This document shows positions 8,141-17,945 of a stretch of 41,949 nt of DNA, in pieces (the first letter of the stretch is position 1; each line of letters opens with the position of its first letter). A program made the translations under genes and the position numbers. Source of the DNA: Ignavibacteria bacterium (lineage in GTDB: Bacteria; Bacteroidota; Ignavibacteria; Ch128b); NCBI GenBank assembly GCA_026415235.1, contig JAOAHM010000029.1, positions 1 to 41,949 of the forward strand, in the 5' to 3' direction. Below the pieces are notes generated by a model. That model was not told the DNA's origin. It did not search any database and saw only the letters and a program-made list of their open reading frames with translations.

Positions 8141-9028
8141 TTATTTTCTTAAAAATAGAATTGCAACACCAGAAACTGCAATCAACGCACCTAAGACTGA
8201 AGTGAATGTGAGTTTCTCTTTGAAAAAATATCTAACCATGGGAAGCATTATTACTGGTGGAAGAGCCATAATGGTCGAAGCTATTCCAACTTTGGTATGA
8301 GAAATTGCAACTAAACTAAATGTTATTCCCAAAACTGGTCCCGCTATAGAACCACCAATGGTTAAAAAAAAGGATTTTGTATCATTAACAAATACTTCAA
8401 CAGGATTTTTCAATTTTTTTGAAAGGAGGGAGATTGGAATTAAGAAAATCAATGAAGCAGTTAATCTAACGGCTGTTGCTAAAAATCCATTGATTGAATT
8501 CCCTGAAATATTAAAAGCTTGTTTGGCTAAGACAAGTCCCGAACCTTGTCCAATAGATGCAAGCAATGCAAACAAAATCCCAATGTAATTGATAATATTT
8601 TCTTGAGAACCATTTTTTTCATAGACAACAATTAGAATTCCAATTAATGTAACTAAAATTCCTAAGACACCGATTAAACTGATTTTTTCATTCAAAAACA
8701 GATAAGCAAGAATTGCAGCAATGGCAGGAGAAAGTGACATAATTAACATGCTTAGTCTTGCACCAATTTCTTTGTAAGCTAAAAACAAGAATGTATCGCC
8801 AAATGTTAAACCAACTATTCCACTCAAACTTAAATAAACGAGTTGTGTAGAATTCAATTCAATGTTTATACCAAAAAGGGTAATAATAAGAAACAAAAGT
8901 ATCAGAGCAATTAATTGTCGAGAAACATTTAATTGAAAAGTACCTATTCGAGTAACGGCACTTGCAAAAAATAAAGATGTGATAGACCACAGAAATGCAG
9001 TAATAAGTGCAGCTATTTCACCAATCAT
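8141..9028 (-). CDS. EamA/DMT-superfamily inner-membrane transporter
   Basis: A 295-residue, almost wholly hydrophobic protein with about ten membrane helices arranged as two EamA repeats (about 3-137 and 152-293), the normal size and architecture of drug/metabolite transporters. The first repeat begins IAALITAFLWSITSLFF and the second IGILFALLASIGQGSGLVLA. Such proteins export or exchange small metabolites; the substrate cannot be read from sequence. An AGAGG ribosome-binding site lies about 8 bases before the ATG at 9026-9028. A 97-base gap separates it from the helicase gene upstream, so it may have its own promoter, though none was convincing. Confidence 0.92.
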   Translation of the reverse strand: MIGEIAALITAFLWSITSLFFASAVTRIGTFQLNVSRQLIALILLFLIITLFGINIELNSTQLVYLSLSGIVGLTFGDTFLFLAYKEIGARLSMLIMSLSPAIAAILAYLFLNEKISLIGVLGILVTLIGILIVVYEKNGSQENIINYIGILFALLASIGQGSGLVLAKQAFNISGNSINGFLATAVRLTASLIFLIPISLLSKKLKNPVEVFVNDTKSFFLTIGGSIAGPVLGITFSLVAISHTKVGIASTIMALPPVIMLPMVRYFFKEKLTFTSVLGALIAVSGVAILFLRK

Positions 9029-9125
9029 TTATTAAACCTCTTTATCATTTTTTTGAGATTAGATGAATTTCGAAGTTGAAAGTATTAAACAAGCATTTGC
9101 TGGTTAGTCGTTTGAATTGCTGAAT

Positions 9126-12100
9126 TTAGTTGACAATACATTTTCCTTTCAATGCAAATTCGCATATTCTACAATGGTCAAGGTTTTTTTCTACAATGTT
9201 TTGCTCAATCTTTTCAAGTATGCGAGAGAATTTTTCTTTAATCATATTAATCTCATTTTGATTGAATGAGTAAGAAAAAATTTGTGGTTGATTAACAAAA
9301 AATAAATTTAGTTTGATATTGTTTGTTGTTCTGAAAAATTCACTGGCAAGCAATACATAAAATTCCATTTGGACTTTATATTCATTAATTTTTTCATTCA
9401 ATCGATTCGGTGGAAATGAGTCAGTTTTAAAATCAATTATAGTAATTTCATCATCAGAAATGTTTATGCGGTCAATGACTCCAAGTAGAATGTGATTTTT
9501 GAATTTTATTTTGAGCTCAAACTCTTTCAATGAGTTGGTGTGATTTAAAATTTGAATAAATGTTTCGTTGCTTAACAAGTTATTAAAAATGTTTAATGTG
9601 TTTTGTTTTAGCTTATTTCCGATTGATGGAGGATAGTTTTCAATAATTTGATTTAAAGTTTGTTCTGCTTCTCCCAAATTTATTTTTTGTAATTTTTTCA
9701 TCAACTCGTGAAAGACCAAACCTAAATCAGCACGATTTACTTCATCATCGTCTATCTTTTCAAATAAATATTCTTTTGAAGGATTGTAACCAATGATAAA
9801 TTTCAAATAAAATTTAAGTGGACATTGAGCAAATACATTTAATTGAGTTGCAGTGAAAATTTCATTTTTTGTTTTATCAGAAATTTGCTGTGATAAAATT
9901 TTCAAACTTTGATATGAAGTTTTTTCTAACTCAGTTTTTCTTTCAAAGTAATTCTTACCTTTAACAATGTCTTTAATAACTTCAAGTTTGAGAGTATAAT
10001 TTTTTTCAACCTCTTTGGGTTGATTATTATCAATTTCGATGAAAGTTAGCTTTGTGCTTAAAGTTGAAAGATTATTTTCTGATAAGTTTAAAGGTTGGAG
10101 ATTGTTTAATAGTATCTGTTTGAATGAATATTCCTTATTGGATTTATCATCTTCGAAGTGATAAAACGAAAGGACAAGCATTTCGGTTGCACGTGTAAGC
10201 GCTACATAAAGTATTCGTAGCTGTTCATTGTAACTAATCTCATCGTTGATTTTATTTCCAAAGTAAGAAGAAATTGTGTGATAATTATCTCCTTCTTCAT
10301 CTTTTAACTTGAAACAAAAACCGAAATAATCGTTTATAGTAATTTCTCCATATTTGATTGTAGAACTTTGAAGTTCTTTTTCAAGATTTGGTAAAATAAC
10401 AATAGGAAATTCCAAACCTTTTGATTGATGAATTGTCATTAATTGAACGCTTCCTTTGATTTCACTTAAAGTTGCCTCAGATGTTTCTTCTTTTTCAAAT
10501 GCTTCTTTTAAGTATTGAGAGAATGATTTTAACTCTCGCAATCCTGCAGCAGTGAATTTGTGAGATATATTGATAAGTTTTTTGATGTTAGCGATTATCT
10601 GAGATTTCTTTGGATGATAATCAATCTTACCAAAATAATTTGTATCGGTTAATATAGTTTGAATTAATTCTGGTATTGTGTAACGAGATGCAGCTTGCAA
10701 TTGAAAATCAAGAATGTTGTAAACATAAGATATTAATTCATTGTTAGTTTGAGCAATTGATGCTTTTAATTTTTCAAAGAGAGATTTTCCTTTTTGTAAA
10801 GAGATTTGAAGAATTTGATTATCGTCAATTGCAAAGAAAGGAGAACGAAGGATAGCCAGAAGTGCTTCATCATTTCTCGGGTTAGCAAGAAAATTTAAAT
10901 AGTTAATCCAATCTTGAATTTCTTCTGATTGAAAATATCCACGACCACCACTCACAACGAATGGTATTTTTTTCTCAATAAAAACATTTTCAATTTCTTT
11001 CATCTCGGCTCTGGTTCTAAATAACAGAGCAAAATCACCATACTCAATCTTTCTGAAATCTCCTGCATTTCTATCAAATATTTTTTTGTTTGAATTAATT
11101 AAATAGTTAATGTAGTTAGCAATTTTTTCAGCTTGAATTTCATTTTCATTGCTAACGAGAAGAGTTATAGCTTCGTCTGAAAATTTGTCTCTTCCAACTT
11201 GAAGAGGAGAATATTCAACATCTTGATGATAATTGATTTTATCAGAACTGAAATCTAATCTTTTCCAAATCTTAGAAAATATCTCGTTAACAAATGCTGC
11301 TATTGAAGGTGCTGCACGAAAACTTGTGTTGAGCGATACTATGTTGGATGGTTTTGATTTTTGATTTAAAGTATTTAGTTGATACTTGAAATTTTGAAAT
11401 ACTTGTAGTTGAGCATTTCGAAAACCATAAATGCTTTGTTTTTCATCTCCCACTACAAAAACATTATTCAAACTTTCAAAATCACCAGCAATTTTTTTGA
11501 TAATGTTGAATTGTATTGTATCAGTATCTTGAAATTCGTCAACTAATATAAAGTGATAACGATTCTTTAATTGTTCACGAATTTCTTTTTTATCAAGCAG
11601 TTTATCAGTCAAGATTAACAAGTCATCAAAGTCAAGTGAACCTTCCAAAATTTTTAAGTGGTGAAATTTTTCTTTGGCTTGTTGATAAAGTTTTATGATG
11701 GTCAGAATTAAATTAAATTTATCTTTCTCAGCATTTTTATTCCATTTGGTCTGTGAGAAAAAGTCTCGGTGTTCGTAAACAAATTTCTGAAATTTTGTAA
11801 TTGCTGAATTCTCATCAGCATTTTTGAAGTGAGTTTTTCGAACTTTTAAATCTTTCGTGATAAGAGTTTGAGTGATTGCTTCGAAAAGTGAGGGTATTTT
11901 TTCAAAATCAAGTTCTTTCAAAAAGTTGTTGAACTGATTTTCTATATAATTGATGCTCTCAACTAAATCATTTGCAGATTTTTTGTTTGTTATTTCCTTT
12001 GGAATTAGAGATAGTAACTCATAAGCTTCATAAAATTTATCAGCGAAGACAGATTTAAAATAATCACCTGCTGCTTCTTTGATTTTACTAAAGTATCGTT

Positions 12101-12704
12101 CAAAATTTAGATTAAAATTTTCTATTTCTTCGTGATTCAAATCATAAAGTTTTTGAATTAGAAAGTCTGTGAAATACCTTTTCTCAATAAGTTTTGATAA
12201 GAAACTTGTTGTATTATCTTTTCCTAAAATTCTAAGCAAGTCTTTTACTTTTTCGTCATCTAAATTTTGAATTAAAGTTTCTTCAACACTTTTTGCGATT
12301 AATTCTCGCTTGTTAATTTCGTCTAAGATTTCTGTAGCTGGATCAATTTCAGCTTCAACAGGAAACTCTTTTAAGATATCCAGACAAAACGAATGTATTG
12401 TAGAAATTTTTGCTGATAAAATGTGCTCACGAAATTCTTGAAGTCGACTAAACTCGTTCGGATTAAGAACATTTTTTTGATTAATTAATAATTCATCTAA
12501 TTCATTTGAAATTCGGTAAAGTAATTCTGCAGCAGCTTTTTCGGTGAAAGTTATTGCAACAATTTGATTGAACTTAATTTTTTTTTGTTTAATAGTTTCA
12601 AGAAATCTTTTTGTTAAGATGAAAGTCTTTCCAGAACCAGCATTAGCAGTTACAAGAGTATGTTTCGATAAGTCTAAAGCATCTTTTTGTTGTGATGTTA
12701 ACAT
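9126..12704 (-). CDS. UvrD/RecB-type helicase fused to Fe-S PD-(D/E)XK nuclease (AddA/RecB-like)
   Basis: A 1192-residue superfamily-1 DNA helicase-nuclease. Helicase motifs: Q-motif TSQQKDAL, Walker A TANAGSGKT (19-27), motif II ILVDEFQDTD (near 390), motif III VVGDEKQSIYGFR (near 425), motif V TIHQSKGLEFP and motif VI LYVALTRAT (near 835). The C-terminal RecB-family nuclease has the active-site pieces GLVFHELM, GVIDRI and IIDFKTDS. Four cysteines that could hold a 4Fe-4S cluster flank it: one in FAQCPLKFYLK (near 963), then C1178, C1181 and C1189. Expected role is double-strand-break end processing. No AddB/RecC-like partner is adjacent. The ATG at 12702-12704, five bases after the kinase stop with AAAGAG ahead of it, is preferred to an in-frame TTG at 12734. 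Confidence 0.93.
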   Translation of the reverse strand: MLTSQQKDALDLSKHTLVTANAGSGKTFILTKRFLETIKQKKIKFNQIVAITFTEKAAAELLYRISNELDELLINQKNVLNPNEFSRLQEFREHILSAKISTIHSFCLDILKEFPVEAEIDPATEILDEINKRELIAKSVEETLIQNLDDEKVKDLLRILGKDNTTSFLSKLIEKRYFTDFLIQKLYDLNHEEIENFNLNFERYFSKIKEAAGDYFKSVFADKFYEAYELLSLIPKEITNKKSANDLVESINYIENQFNNFLKELDFEKIPSLFEAITQTLITKDLKVRKTHFKNADENSAITKFQKFVYEHRDFFSQTKWNKNAEKDKFNLILTIIKLYQQAKEKFHHLKILEGSLDFDDLLILTDKLLDKKEIREQLKNRYHFILVDEFQDTDTIQFNIIKKIAGDFESLNNVFVVGDEKQSIYGFRNAQLQVFQNFKYQLNTLNQKSKPSNIVSLNTSFRAAPSIAAFVNEIFSKIWKRLDFSSDKINYHQDVEYSPLQVGRDKFSDEAITLLVSNENEIQAEKIANYINYLINSNKKIFDRNAGDFRKIEYGDFALLFRTRAEMKEIENVFIEKKIPFVVSGGRGYFQSEEIQDWINYLNFLANPRNDEALLAILRSPFFAIDDNQILQISLQKGKSLFEKLKASIAQTNNELISYVYNILDFQLQAASRYTIPELIQTILTDTNYFGKIDYHPKKSQIIANIKKLINISHKFTAAGLRELKSFSQYLKEAFEKEETSEATLSEIKGSVQLMTIHQSKGLEFPIVILPNLEKELQSSTIKYGEITINDYFGFCFKLKDEEGDNYHTISSYFGNKINDEISYNEQLRILYVALTRATEMLVLSFYHFEDDKSNKEYSFKQILLNNLQPLNLSENNLSTLSTKLTFIEIDNNQPKEVEKNYTLKLEVIKDIVKGKNYFERKTELEKTSYQSLKILSQQISDKTKNEIFTATQLNVFAQCPLKFYLKFIIGYNPSKEYLFEKIDDDEVNRADLGLVFHELMKKLQKINLGEAEQTLNQIIENYPPSIGNKLKQNTLNIFNNLLSNETFIQILNHTNSLKEFELKIKFKNHILLGVIDRINISDDEITIIDFKTDSFPPNRLNEKINEYKVQMEFYVLLASEFFRTTNNIKLNLFFVNQPQIFSYSFNQNEINMIKEKFSRILEKIEQNIVEKNLDHCRICEFALKGKCIVN

Positions 12705-12708
12705 TTTT

Positions 12709-15700
12709 TTACTCTTTGATTTGTGGGATTGCAATCATGACAATTGTGCCTTTACCGACTTCGCTTTTGATTTCAATTGTGCCGTTGATGTCGTTGAGAA
12801 TTCTTTTCACAATTGGTAATCCCAAACCAGAACCTTCTGTTTTAGTTGAAAAGTTTGGATCGAAAATTTTGTCGAGCAAATCTTCGGGAATTCCACTTCC
12901 GTTATCTTCAACATTGATGAAACAATAATTCGCATCTTTGTAAAGTTTCAATTTTATTTTTGTTGAGTTTGCTTGAATTGAATTCTTTATGATGTTGATA
13001 AAAACTCTCTTCAATTCTTCTTTATCAGCATTAACAAAGAAATTTTCGTTCTTCAAGTACTCGAATTTAATCTCAATTTGAGTTGAGAATAGGGCAATAA
13101 CTTCTTTCAAAATTTCTTCCAAGTTACATTTAATTAAATTTCGTTCAGGCATTCGAGCAAAGTGTGAAAATTCGTTTGTAATTTTTGTTAATGCTTCAAT
13201 TTGTTCGATAAGAGTTGTAGAAACTTTACCAAAAATTTTTGCAAATTCTTTCCTATTTTCTTTATAGAGAAATTGCAAGTGTTGAAGTGAAAGCTTCATT
13301 GGAGTAAGTGGATTTTTAATTTCATGAGCAACTTGTTTTGCCATTTCTTTCCATGCTTGTTCTCGCTCGGCACGGGCAAGATTTTTTCTTGACTCATCCA
13401 AATCAGTAATCATCTTGTTAAAGGCTTCGATTAAATCACCAACTTCACCAGTTTCTTTTGGCTCAAGTTTTATTGACAAATCTCCACTTGAGACTTTTTT
13501 AGTTGCTTCTGTAAGTTCTGAAATTGGTTTGGTTAATCTTTCGAAGAATAAGTTTCCAAATAAGAAAATTAATAACAATGTAAGTGAATATGCACCAAAT
13601 ATAAATGTGTCAATTTGCGCAAGTTCCGATTTAATTTTTTCTTGACGATATAAAGTTGGAATTGAGATGATATAACTGAAATCATTCACATTGATTTTTT
13701 TATATCCGACTAAATAAGGAAAATCAGAGATGTATTCGAAATCAAAGGTGTAGTTTGTGTGTTCAAGAATTAAATTTTTGAAAACTTTTGCTGGTATTGA
13801 TGATGGGAAGAAACCAATGTCATAAAGTTTTTTCTGAGTTGAAAAAATTAAATCCGAATTTTTATAGATATTGAAATCAATACCAAGTTGTTGACTGACT
13901 TTTTGTATTTCTACAAAATTGTTTTTTTCAGGACTCAAATTTTCATTTAAAAATAATGATGTAATATCCAAATCTTTCTTTAATTCTTTAGAAAGATTTT
14001 CTTTCCATCTATGCAATTCAGATTCACGAGTAAAGTAAGCAAGTAAAATTATTGGAATTAATGTGACAACAAATAATCCAATAAACAATTTTGTTTTGAA
14101 TTTTAATTTGAACTTATACCCTTTAGCGAAAAGTAAAATCGTTCCTATCAATAAAATTATTGCAGCGATGATAATATGAACTAAAGATACTTTGAAAAGA
14201 TTAAAAATAGTAAGAATAAAACTCTTCTCAGGAACACTTACCGCAATTACTCCGATGGGACTGCTATCATCGTAAATGAAGTAAAATGTTCTGAATTTTT
14301 TGTTGCCTATAATTTCTTCATGCCAAATCTCGTATTCATTATTTTTAATTGCTTGATTGAATAACTCATAATTAACTTCTCTAATTTCTGGTAAATCATT
14401 TCCTTTAATTAATTCAAGTTGATTTTCACGAGTAATATAAACCACTGCATCAGGTACAAGGACGAAAGGATTTTTTTCATACTTAATGTTTTTGAAAAGA
14501 GTATTATTTGAAGTTGGTTGAAAATTTGATTGACTTAATTCGATTACAATTCCACAATAACCAATTATTGAATTCTTAAATCTAATTGGAATTACACCAA
14601 ACAAATCGTTTGGACTGTGAGACCTTACTAAAAAGATTGTAAGATTTTGAACAAGTCTTGGATCGAAGTATTCTTTTATATACTCAGGTTCTTTCATCCC
14701 AAAACCGAATGAACCATTTGGCTTGCCATATTTATCAAATATGAATAGATAAGAGTTTAGACCTTCTTCACTCAAGATACTGTTAATCCACAAACGATAT
14801 GCTAAAAAGTTTAAGTCCGAAGAACTAAATCCAGAAGATGATTCGATGAAAAAGTATCGTGCAAATTCATCGTCGGTAGCAATCTGTTGTAAAGTTTGAT
14901 TTATCGCAAAGTTTATAAGTTGTTCTCTTGGTTTTAGCAATTCATAAGCAATAGTTTTTTGAAATCCTTTTTCCTGTTTAATATTCTTATCGAAAATAAA
15001 AATTGATGAGAAGAATGATGCTGTAATTAGAATTAAAAAAATTGTTCGAAATGTAAGAATGGAATTTTCTTTAAGCGAAGAAAGAGTTATCAAAACAACT
15101 GTTACAATCAAACAAATAATTGTAAACAATTCAAATTGAGGTGATTTATCTATTAAATAGAAAAGAAAAACTGGAAGAATAAGAACACTTAAAATGAATG
15201 TAAGTTTGTGATAATTTTTTTTGAAGAGGTAATTAAATGTTCTATCAATCAAATAGATAATAAAGATTAGATAAAGCACCAGAGAAATGCCAGTAACAAA
15301 GACAGAATAATACATTACTAAATATGCGATATCTGGAATCAAAGATGGTTGCTCAAAAAATTTGATTGTTGAATCGAAAACAAAACTTCTAAATGATGCA
15401 CCAAATCCTCTTAGAACAAATGGAGTAATTACAATTAGAAAGATGTTAATTCCTACATAAAACAATTTCGATTTTCCGAGTTGATAATAATCTTGCTTCT
15501 TTTCAACTAAGTATGTGCGGTAGAGAACAAAAATCAAAATTAGATTAATTGCTAAAGTTGTAGAAGTTAAAAACAATTCAAGTGGTGATTTTACCAGTCC
15601 AAATAAAAATCTTGATGCATAAATTGATGGATTAACGACATTACCTGAAATTAAAAATTCTGGGAAATTTAGTAATAATAAAACAATACGAAATAACCAG

Positions 15701-16593
15701 ATTAAAAATGTGAATGCAACTACTTGGAGTATTCTTGATTCAATTGTACGAATATCACGGAAAAGTGAATAAATCAGAGTAATTAAGATTAGAAGAAAAA
15801 TTATTTTTTGAATGTAACCAAAATTAGACCGCAGTTCACTTAAATATAGTTCAACTTCAGGTTTTTCAATGGAGATGTAAAAAGCTGTTTTGTCGTTCAA
15901 AAATTTTATCGGTTTGACATAAAGTGAATTTTTTGTGAGTAAATCAGGATTGATTGAGAAGTAAAGTGTATCCCAAATGATAGAAAGTTTTAAATCAAAT
16001 TTTCTTGAAAGAAAATCGCTGAAAGAGATATTTTCGATGAATTCGTTTTTTATGAAGTAATTCGATTCAATCTCATCAAAGGTGATTAAAAAGAAGGTTG
16101 AGTCTTTAAGTTTAATTTCTCTTTGGAAAGTGAGATAAGTTTTAAAATTTGTTTTGATAATTCGAAATTCATTTTCTTTTTCAAAAGGTTGAAAATATGA
16201 TGAAGGAATTTTGTAATCCGACCAAGCAATAACTTCTTGGTTACCATCTAAAAGTTGATAAGAAAAATTCTTTTTAGTTTGTAAAAGTATTTTGAAAAGT
16301 TCACTTTCAATTTGCTTTTTTTCAATGTTTCTATTTTCTGAGTATGAAGTAATTTGATTAACTAAAAAATCGCTCTCTGAAGAAAGTTTTTTTTGTCTGT
16401 TGTTAAAATATGCCTGAGTTTTTTCTGCATTTGAATCTATTTTTGACTTAAGATAATTTTCCCAATTTGTTTCGATGTATCTTTGATAAATTGGAAAGGT
16501 AATAGCGCTTAAAAATAAAAGTATAAAACCAATGATTATTAGAAGTAACGAACGATTTTCTTTCTTAAGAAGATTAGATAAGTATTTTTTCAT
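12709..16593 (-). CDS. Giant multi-sensor NtrY-like histidine kinase
   Basis: A 1294-residue membrane histidine kinase, much longer than ordinary NtrY proteins (about 700-770). Order: membrane helix (15-35); extracytoplasmic segment (about 36-260); a block of several membrane helices (about 262-530); second extracytoplasmic segment (about 535-798); two helices (about 800-855); third extracytoplasmic segment (about 856-993); helix (about 995-1012); HAMP (about 1012-1065); dimerisation/phosphorylation helix with VAHEIKNPLTPMKLSL, phospho-acceptor about H1090; and HATPase_c with N box NIIKNSIQAN (near 1203), VEDNGSGIPE and GSGLGLPIVKRIL. All catalytic boxes are intact. No response regulator is adjacent, so the partner is unknown. 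The ATG at 16591-16593 overlaps the DUF4783 stop by one base, and the helicase ATG follows its stop by 4 bases. Confidence 0.93.
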   Translation of the reverse strand: MKKYLSNLLKKENRSLLLIIIGFILLFLSAITFPIYQRYIETNWENYLKSKIDSNAEKTQAYFNNRQKKLSSESDFLVNQITSYSENRNIEKKQIESELFKILLQTKKNFSYQLLDGNQEVIAWSDYKIPSSYFQPFEKENEFRIIKTNFKTYLTFQREIKLKDSTFFLITFDEIESNYFIKNEFIENISFSDFLSRKFDLKLSIIWDTLYFSINPDLLTKNSLYVKPIKFLNDKTAFYISIEKPEVELYLSELRSNFGYIQKIIFLLILITLIYSLFRDIRTIESRILQVVAFTFLIWLFRIVLLLLNFPEFLISGNVVNPSIYASRFLFGLVKSPLELFLTSTTLAINLILIFVLYRTYLVEKKQDYYQLGKSKLFYVGINIFLIVITPFVLRGFGASFRSFVFDSTIKFFEQPSLIPDIAYLVMYYSVFVTGISLVLYLIFIIYLIDRTFNYLFKKNYHKLTFILSVLILPVFLFYLIDKSPQFELFTIICLIVTVVLITLSSLKENSILTFRTIFLILITASFFSSIFIFDKNIKQEKGFQKTIAYELLKPREQLINFAINQTLQQIATDDEFARYFFIESSSGFSSSDLNFLAYRLWINSILSEEGLNSYLFIFDKYGKPNGSFGFGMKEPEYIKEYFDPRLVQNLTIFLVRSHSPNDLFGVIPIRFKNSIIGYCGIVIELSQSNFQPTSNNTLFKNIKYEKNPFVLVPDAVVYITRENQLELIKGNDLPEIREVNYELFNQAIKNNEYEIWHEEIIGNKKFRTFYFIYDDSSPIGVIAVSVPEKSFILTIFNLFKVSLVHIIIAAIILLIGTILLFAKGYKFKLKFKTKLFIGLFVVTLIPIILLAYFTRESELHRWKENLSKELKKDLDITSLFLNENLSPEKNNFVEIQKVSQQLGIDFNIYKNSDLIFSTQKKLYDIGFFPSSIPAKVFKNLILEHTNYTFDFEYISDFPYLVGYKKINVNDFSYIISIPTLYRQEKIKSELAQIDTFIFGAYSLTLLLIFLFGNLFFERLTKPISELTEATKKVSSGDLSIKLEPKETGEVGDLIEAFNKMITDLDESRKNLARAEREQAWKEMAKQVAHEIKNPLTPMKLSLQHLQFLYKENRKEFAKIFGKVSTTLIEQIEALTKITNEFSHFARMPERNLIKCNLEEILKEVIALFSTQIEIKFEYLKNENFFVNADKEELKRVFINIIKNSIQANSTKIKLKLYKDANYCFINVEDNGSGIPEDLLDKIFDPNFSTKTEGSGLGLPIVKRILNDINGTIEIKSEVGKGTIVMIAIPQIKE

Positions 16594-17063
16594 TAATTAA
16601 TTGAAAGTTGAGTTATTTCCCAGCTGTATCCATTCCAATTCAAGCTAAGATATAGATTAAAAATTTCGATTGAACCTTTGAAGCGACAGTATAGTTTTCC
16701 CGCTAAGTATGGAGTTGAACTTTCCATCATTTTGGAAGTAGCTTGAAAATTGATTGGTTCATAAATCTTGAAAAAGTTATCTATCAAGTAATATGCTTGG
16801 TTACTTGAATAATATCCACGTTCACCCGACCTAAGACTTAGATAAACTTGTGATGAGAAAAATCTCGAGATTTGATTTACTTTACCATCCGTCAGTCCAG
16901 CAGTAATACTTTCAAATTCTGAACTTGGTATCGGTAAAGTATTCTGCTCAACTCTTTCCTGATAATGTTTTGTAACAGGTGGAACTTTCTTATTCTGTCC
17001 AAAGCTTGAATTGCCTAAGATTAATAAAAATAAAATTGTAACTATTATGTTCACCATTCTCAT
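16593..17063 (-). CDS. DUF4783-like periplasmic protein
   Basis: A 156-residue exported protein: signal peptide about 1-22 (IIVTILFLLILGNSSFGQ), then a compact domain with FESITAGLTDGKVNQISRFF, YYSSNQAYYLIDNFFKIYEP and YCRFKGSIEIFNLYLSLN. The order (helix with an 'AL..G' turn, 'YSS.QA..I...FF...P', then beta-strands ending '..QLSI') fits DUF4783, a small NTF2-like family of Bacteroidota; this is assignment by eye. Its stop overlaps the ATG of the giant histidine kinase by one base (TAATG), so translation is coupled; it might be a periplasmic partner of that sensor (inference). The ATG at 17061-17063 is given; a second ATG two codons downstream is equally possible. A promoter with a perfect TTGACA lies 22 bases upstream. 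Confidence 0.82.
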   Translation of the reverse strand: MRMVNIIVTILFLLILGNSSFGQNKKVPPVTKHYQERVEQNTLPIPSSEFESITAGLTDGKVNQISRFFSSQVYLSLRSGERGYYSSNQAYYLIDNFFKIYEPINFQATSKMMESSTPYLAGKLYCRFKGSIEIFNLYLSLNWNGYSWEITQLSIN

Positions 17064-17084
17064 CTCTAATTCAAATTTAATTTT

Positions 17085-17113
17085 ACTTTAATTTAATAAA
17101 ATTTACTTGTCAA
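17085..17113 (-). promoter_or_regulatory. Sigma70-type promoter of the DUF4783-kinase-helicase operon
   Basis: On the minus strand a perfect TTGACA (17108-17113) is followed after 17 bases by TAAAGT (17085-17090, 4 of 6 consensus positions). It lies in the gap between the FN3 lipoprotein stop (17118) and the DUF4783 start (17063), giving a short 5' leader. Pattern match only. Confidence 0.45.
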
Positions 17114-17117
17114 TTTT

Positions 17118-17945
17118 TCAGTTTCTGTTTTTAATCCTTGCAAGAACTTTTTCCTTATCAATTTCTCTAATTCCACTTTTAGTTGTTTTTGATGATTTAA
17201 GTTCTCTGTTACCTTCAACAAGTTGATAAGCCCAATCGAAAACAACACGCTCTGGACTAATGTATTTAACTCTAAATTTCGCAAAGTGATTATCCCATGT
17301 CCAAACCACATAAGTATGACCAACATAAAGCCTAACATCTTTAGTAGGACTCCAACCAGAAATAGGTGCTTCAGTTACATCGTACAAATCCACTGTTGAA
17401 CCCATATCTTGAATATCCGTATCGTCATATACTACCATATAATATTTTCCATTGTCATTATCGAAGAACATATCACAATTATCATTATTGTATGGAACGA
17501 CTGAATATGAGGAAAAATCATATCCAGAAATATTTGGAAACTTTCGAAAGTCAAAAATTACCTGATTATATCCTTCAGGGCGAGGTGTATCATAAACAAT
17601 ATCTTTTGATAAATCACTTTCGTTTCCAGATAAATCTACTGCAGTTAATGCATAGTAATAAGTAGTTCCATTTCTTGCAGAATAATCAACAAAATAATTT
17701 CGTTGAGTTGAACCTACATATTCATATTTTCCATAATAAGAATAACCACGATAAATATTGTAGTAATCCAAATCTGCTTCGGTATTATGTGACCAGTGTA
17801 ATTCAACCCAATTATCACCTGTTATCGAGTAAATGTTTTTGGGTGGTTTGGGCGGAGTATTATCTCGATAATTTGATATATCATTCTCGATATAGCAGCT
17901 GGATAGAATTAAGGAGATTGCCAGTAATAAACTCATCTTTCTCAT
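17118..17945 (-). CDS. FN3-domain lipoprotein
   Basis: A 275-residue lipoprotein. The leader MRKMSLLLAISLILSSC gives a good lipobox with lipidated C17. Residues about 25-115 form a fibronectin type III domain (PPKPPKNIYSITGDNWVELH, then TYYYALTAVDLSGNES). The remainder (about 120-275) is rich in Asp, Tyr and Trp, resembles no family I can name, and ends in a charged Lys/Arg/Glu tail. The ATG at 17943-17945 was chosen because GGAG stands about 8 bases ahead of it; an ATG nine codons upstream lacks such a site and would lengthen the leader unhelpfully. It is divergent from clpC. The downstream DUF4783 operon appears to have its own promoter. Role unknown. Confidence 0.82.
   Translation of the reverse strand: MRKMSLLLAISLILSSCYIENDISNYRDNTPPKPPKNIYSITGDNWVELHWSHNTEADLDYYNIYRGYSYYGKYEYVGSTQRNYFVDYSARNGTTYYYALTAVDLSGNESDLSKDIVYDTPRPEGYNQVIFDFRKFPNISGYDFSSYSVVPYNNDNCDMFFDNDNGKYYMVVYDDTDIQDMGSTVDLYDVTEAPISGWSPTKDVRLYVGHTYVVWTWDNHFAKFRVKYISPERVVFDWAYQLVEGNRELKSSKTTKSGIREIDKEKVLARIKNRN

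Noticed and set aside
12568-12928. Plus-strand frames across the helicase/kinase junction
   Set aside because: Antisense to the conserved kinase ATPase domain and the helicase N-terminus; no start signals.
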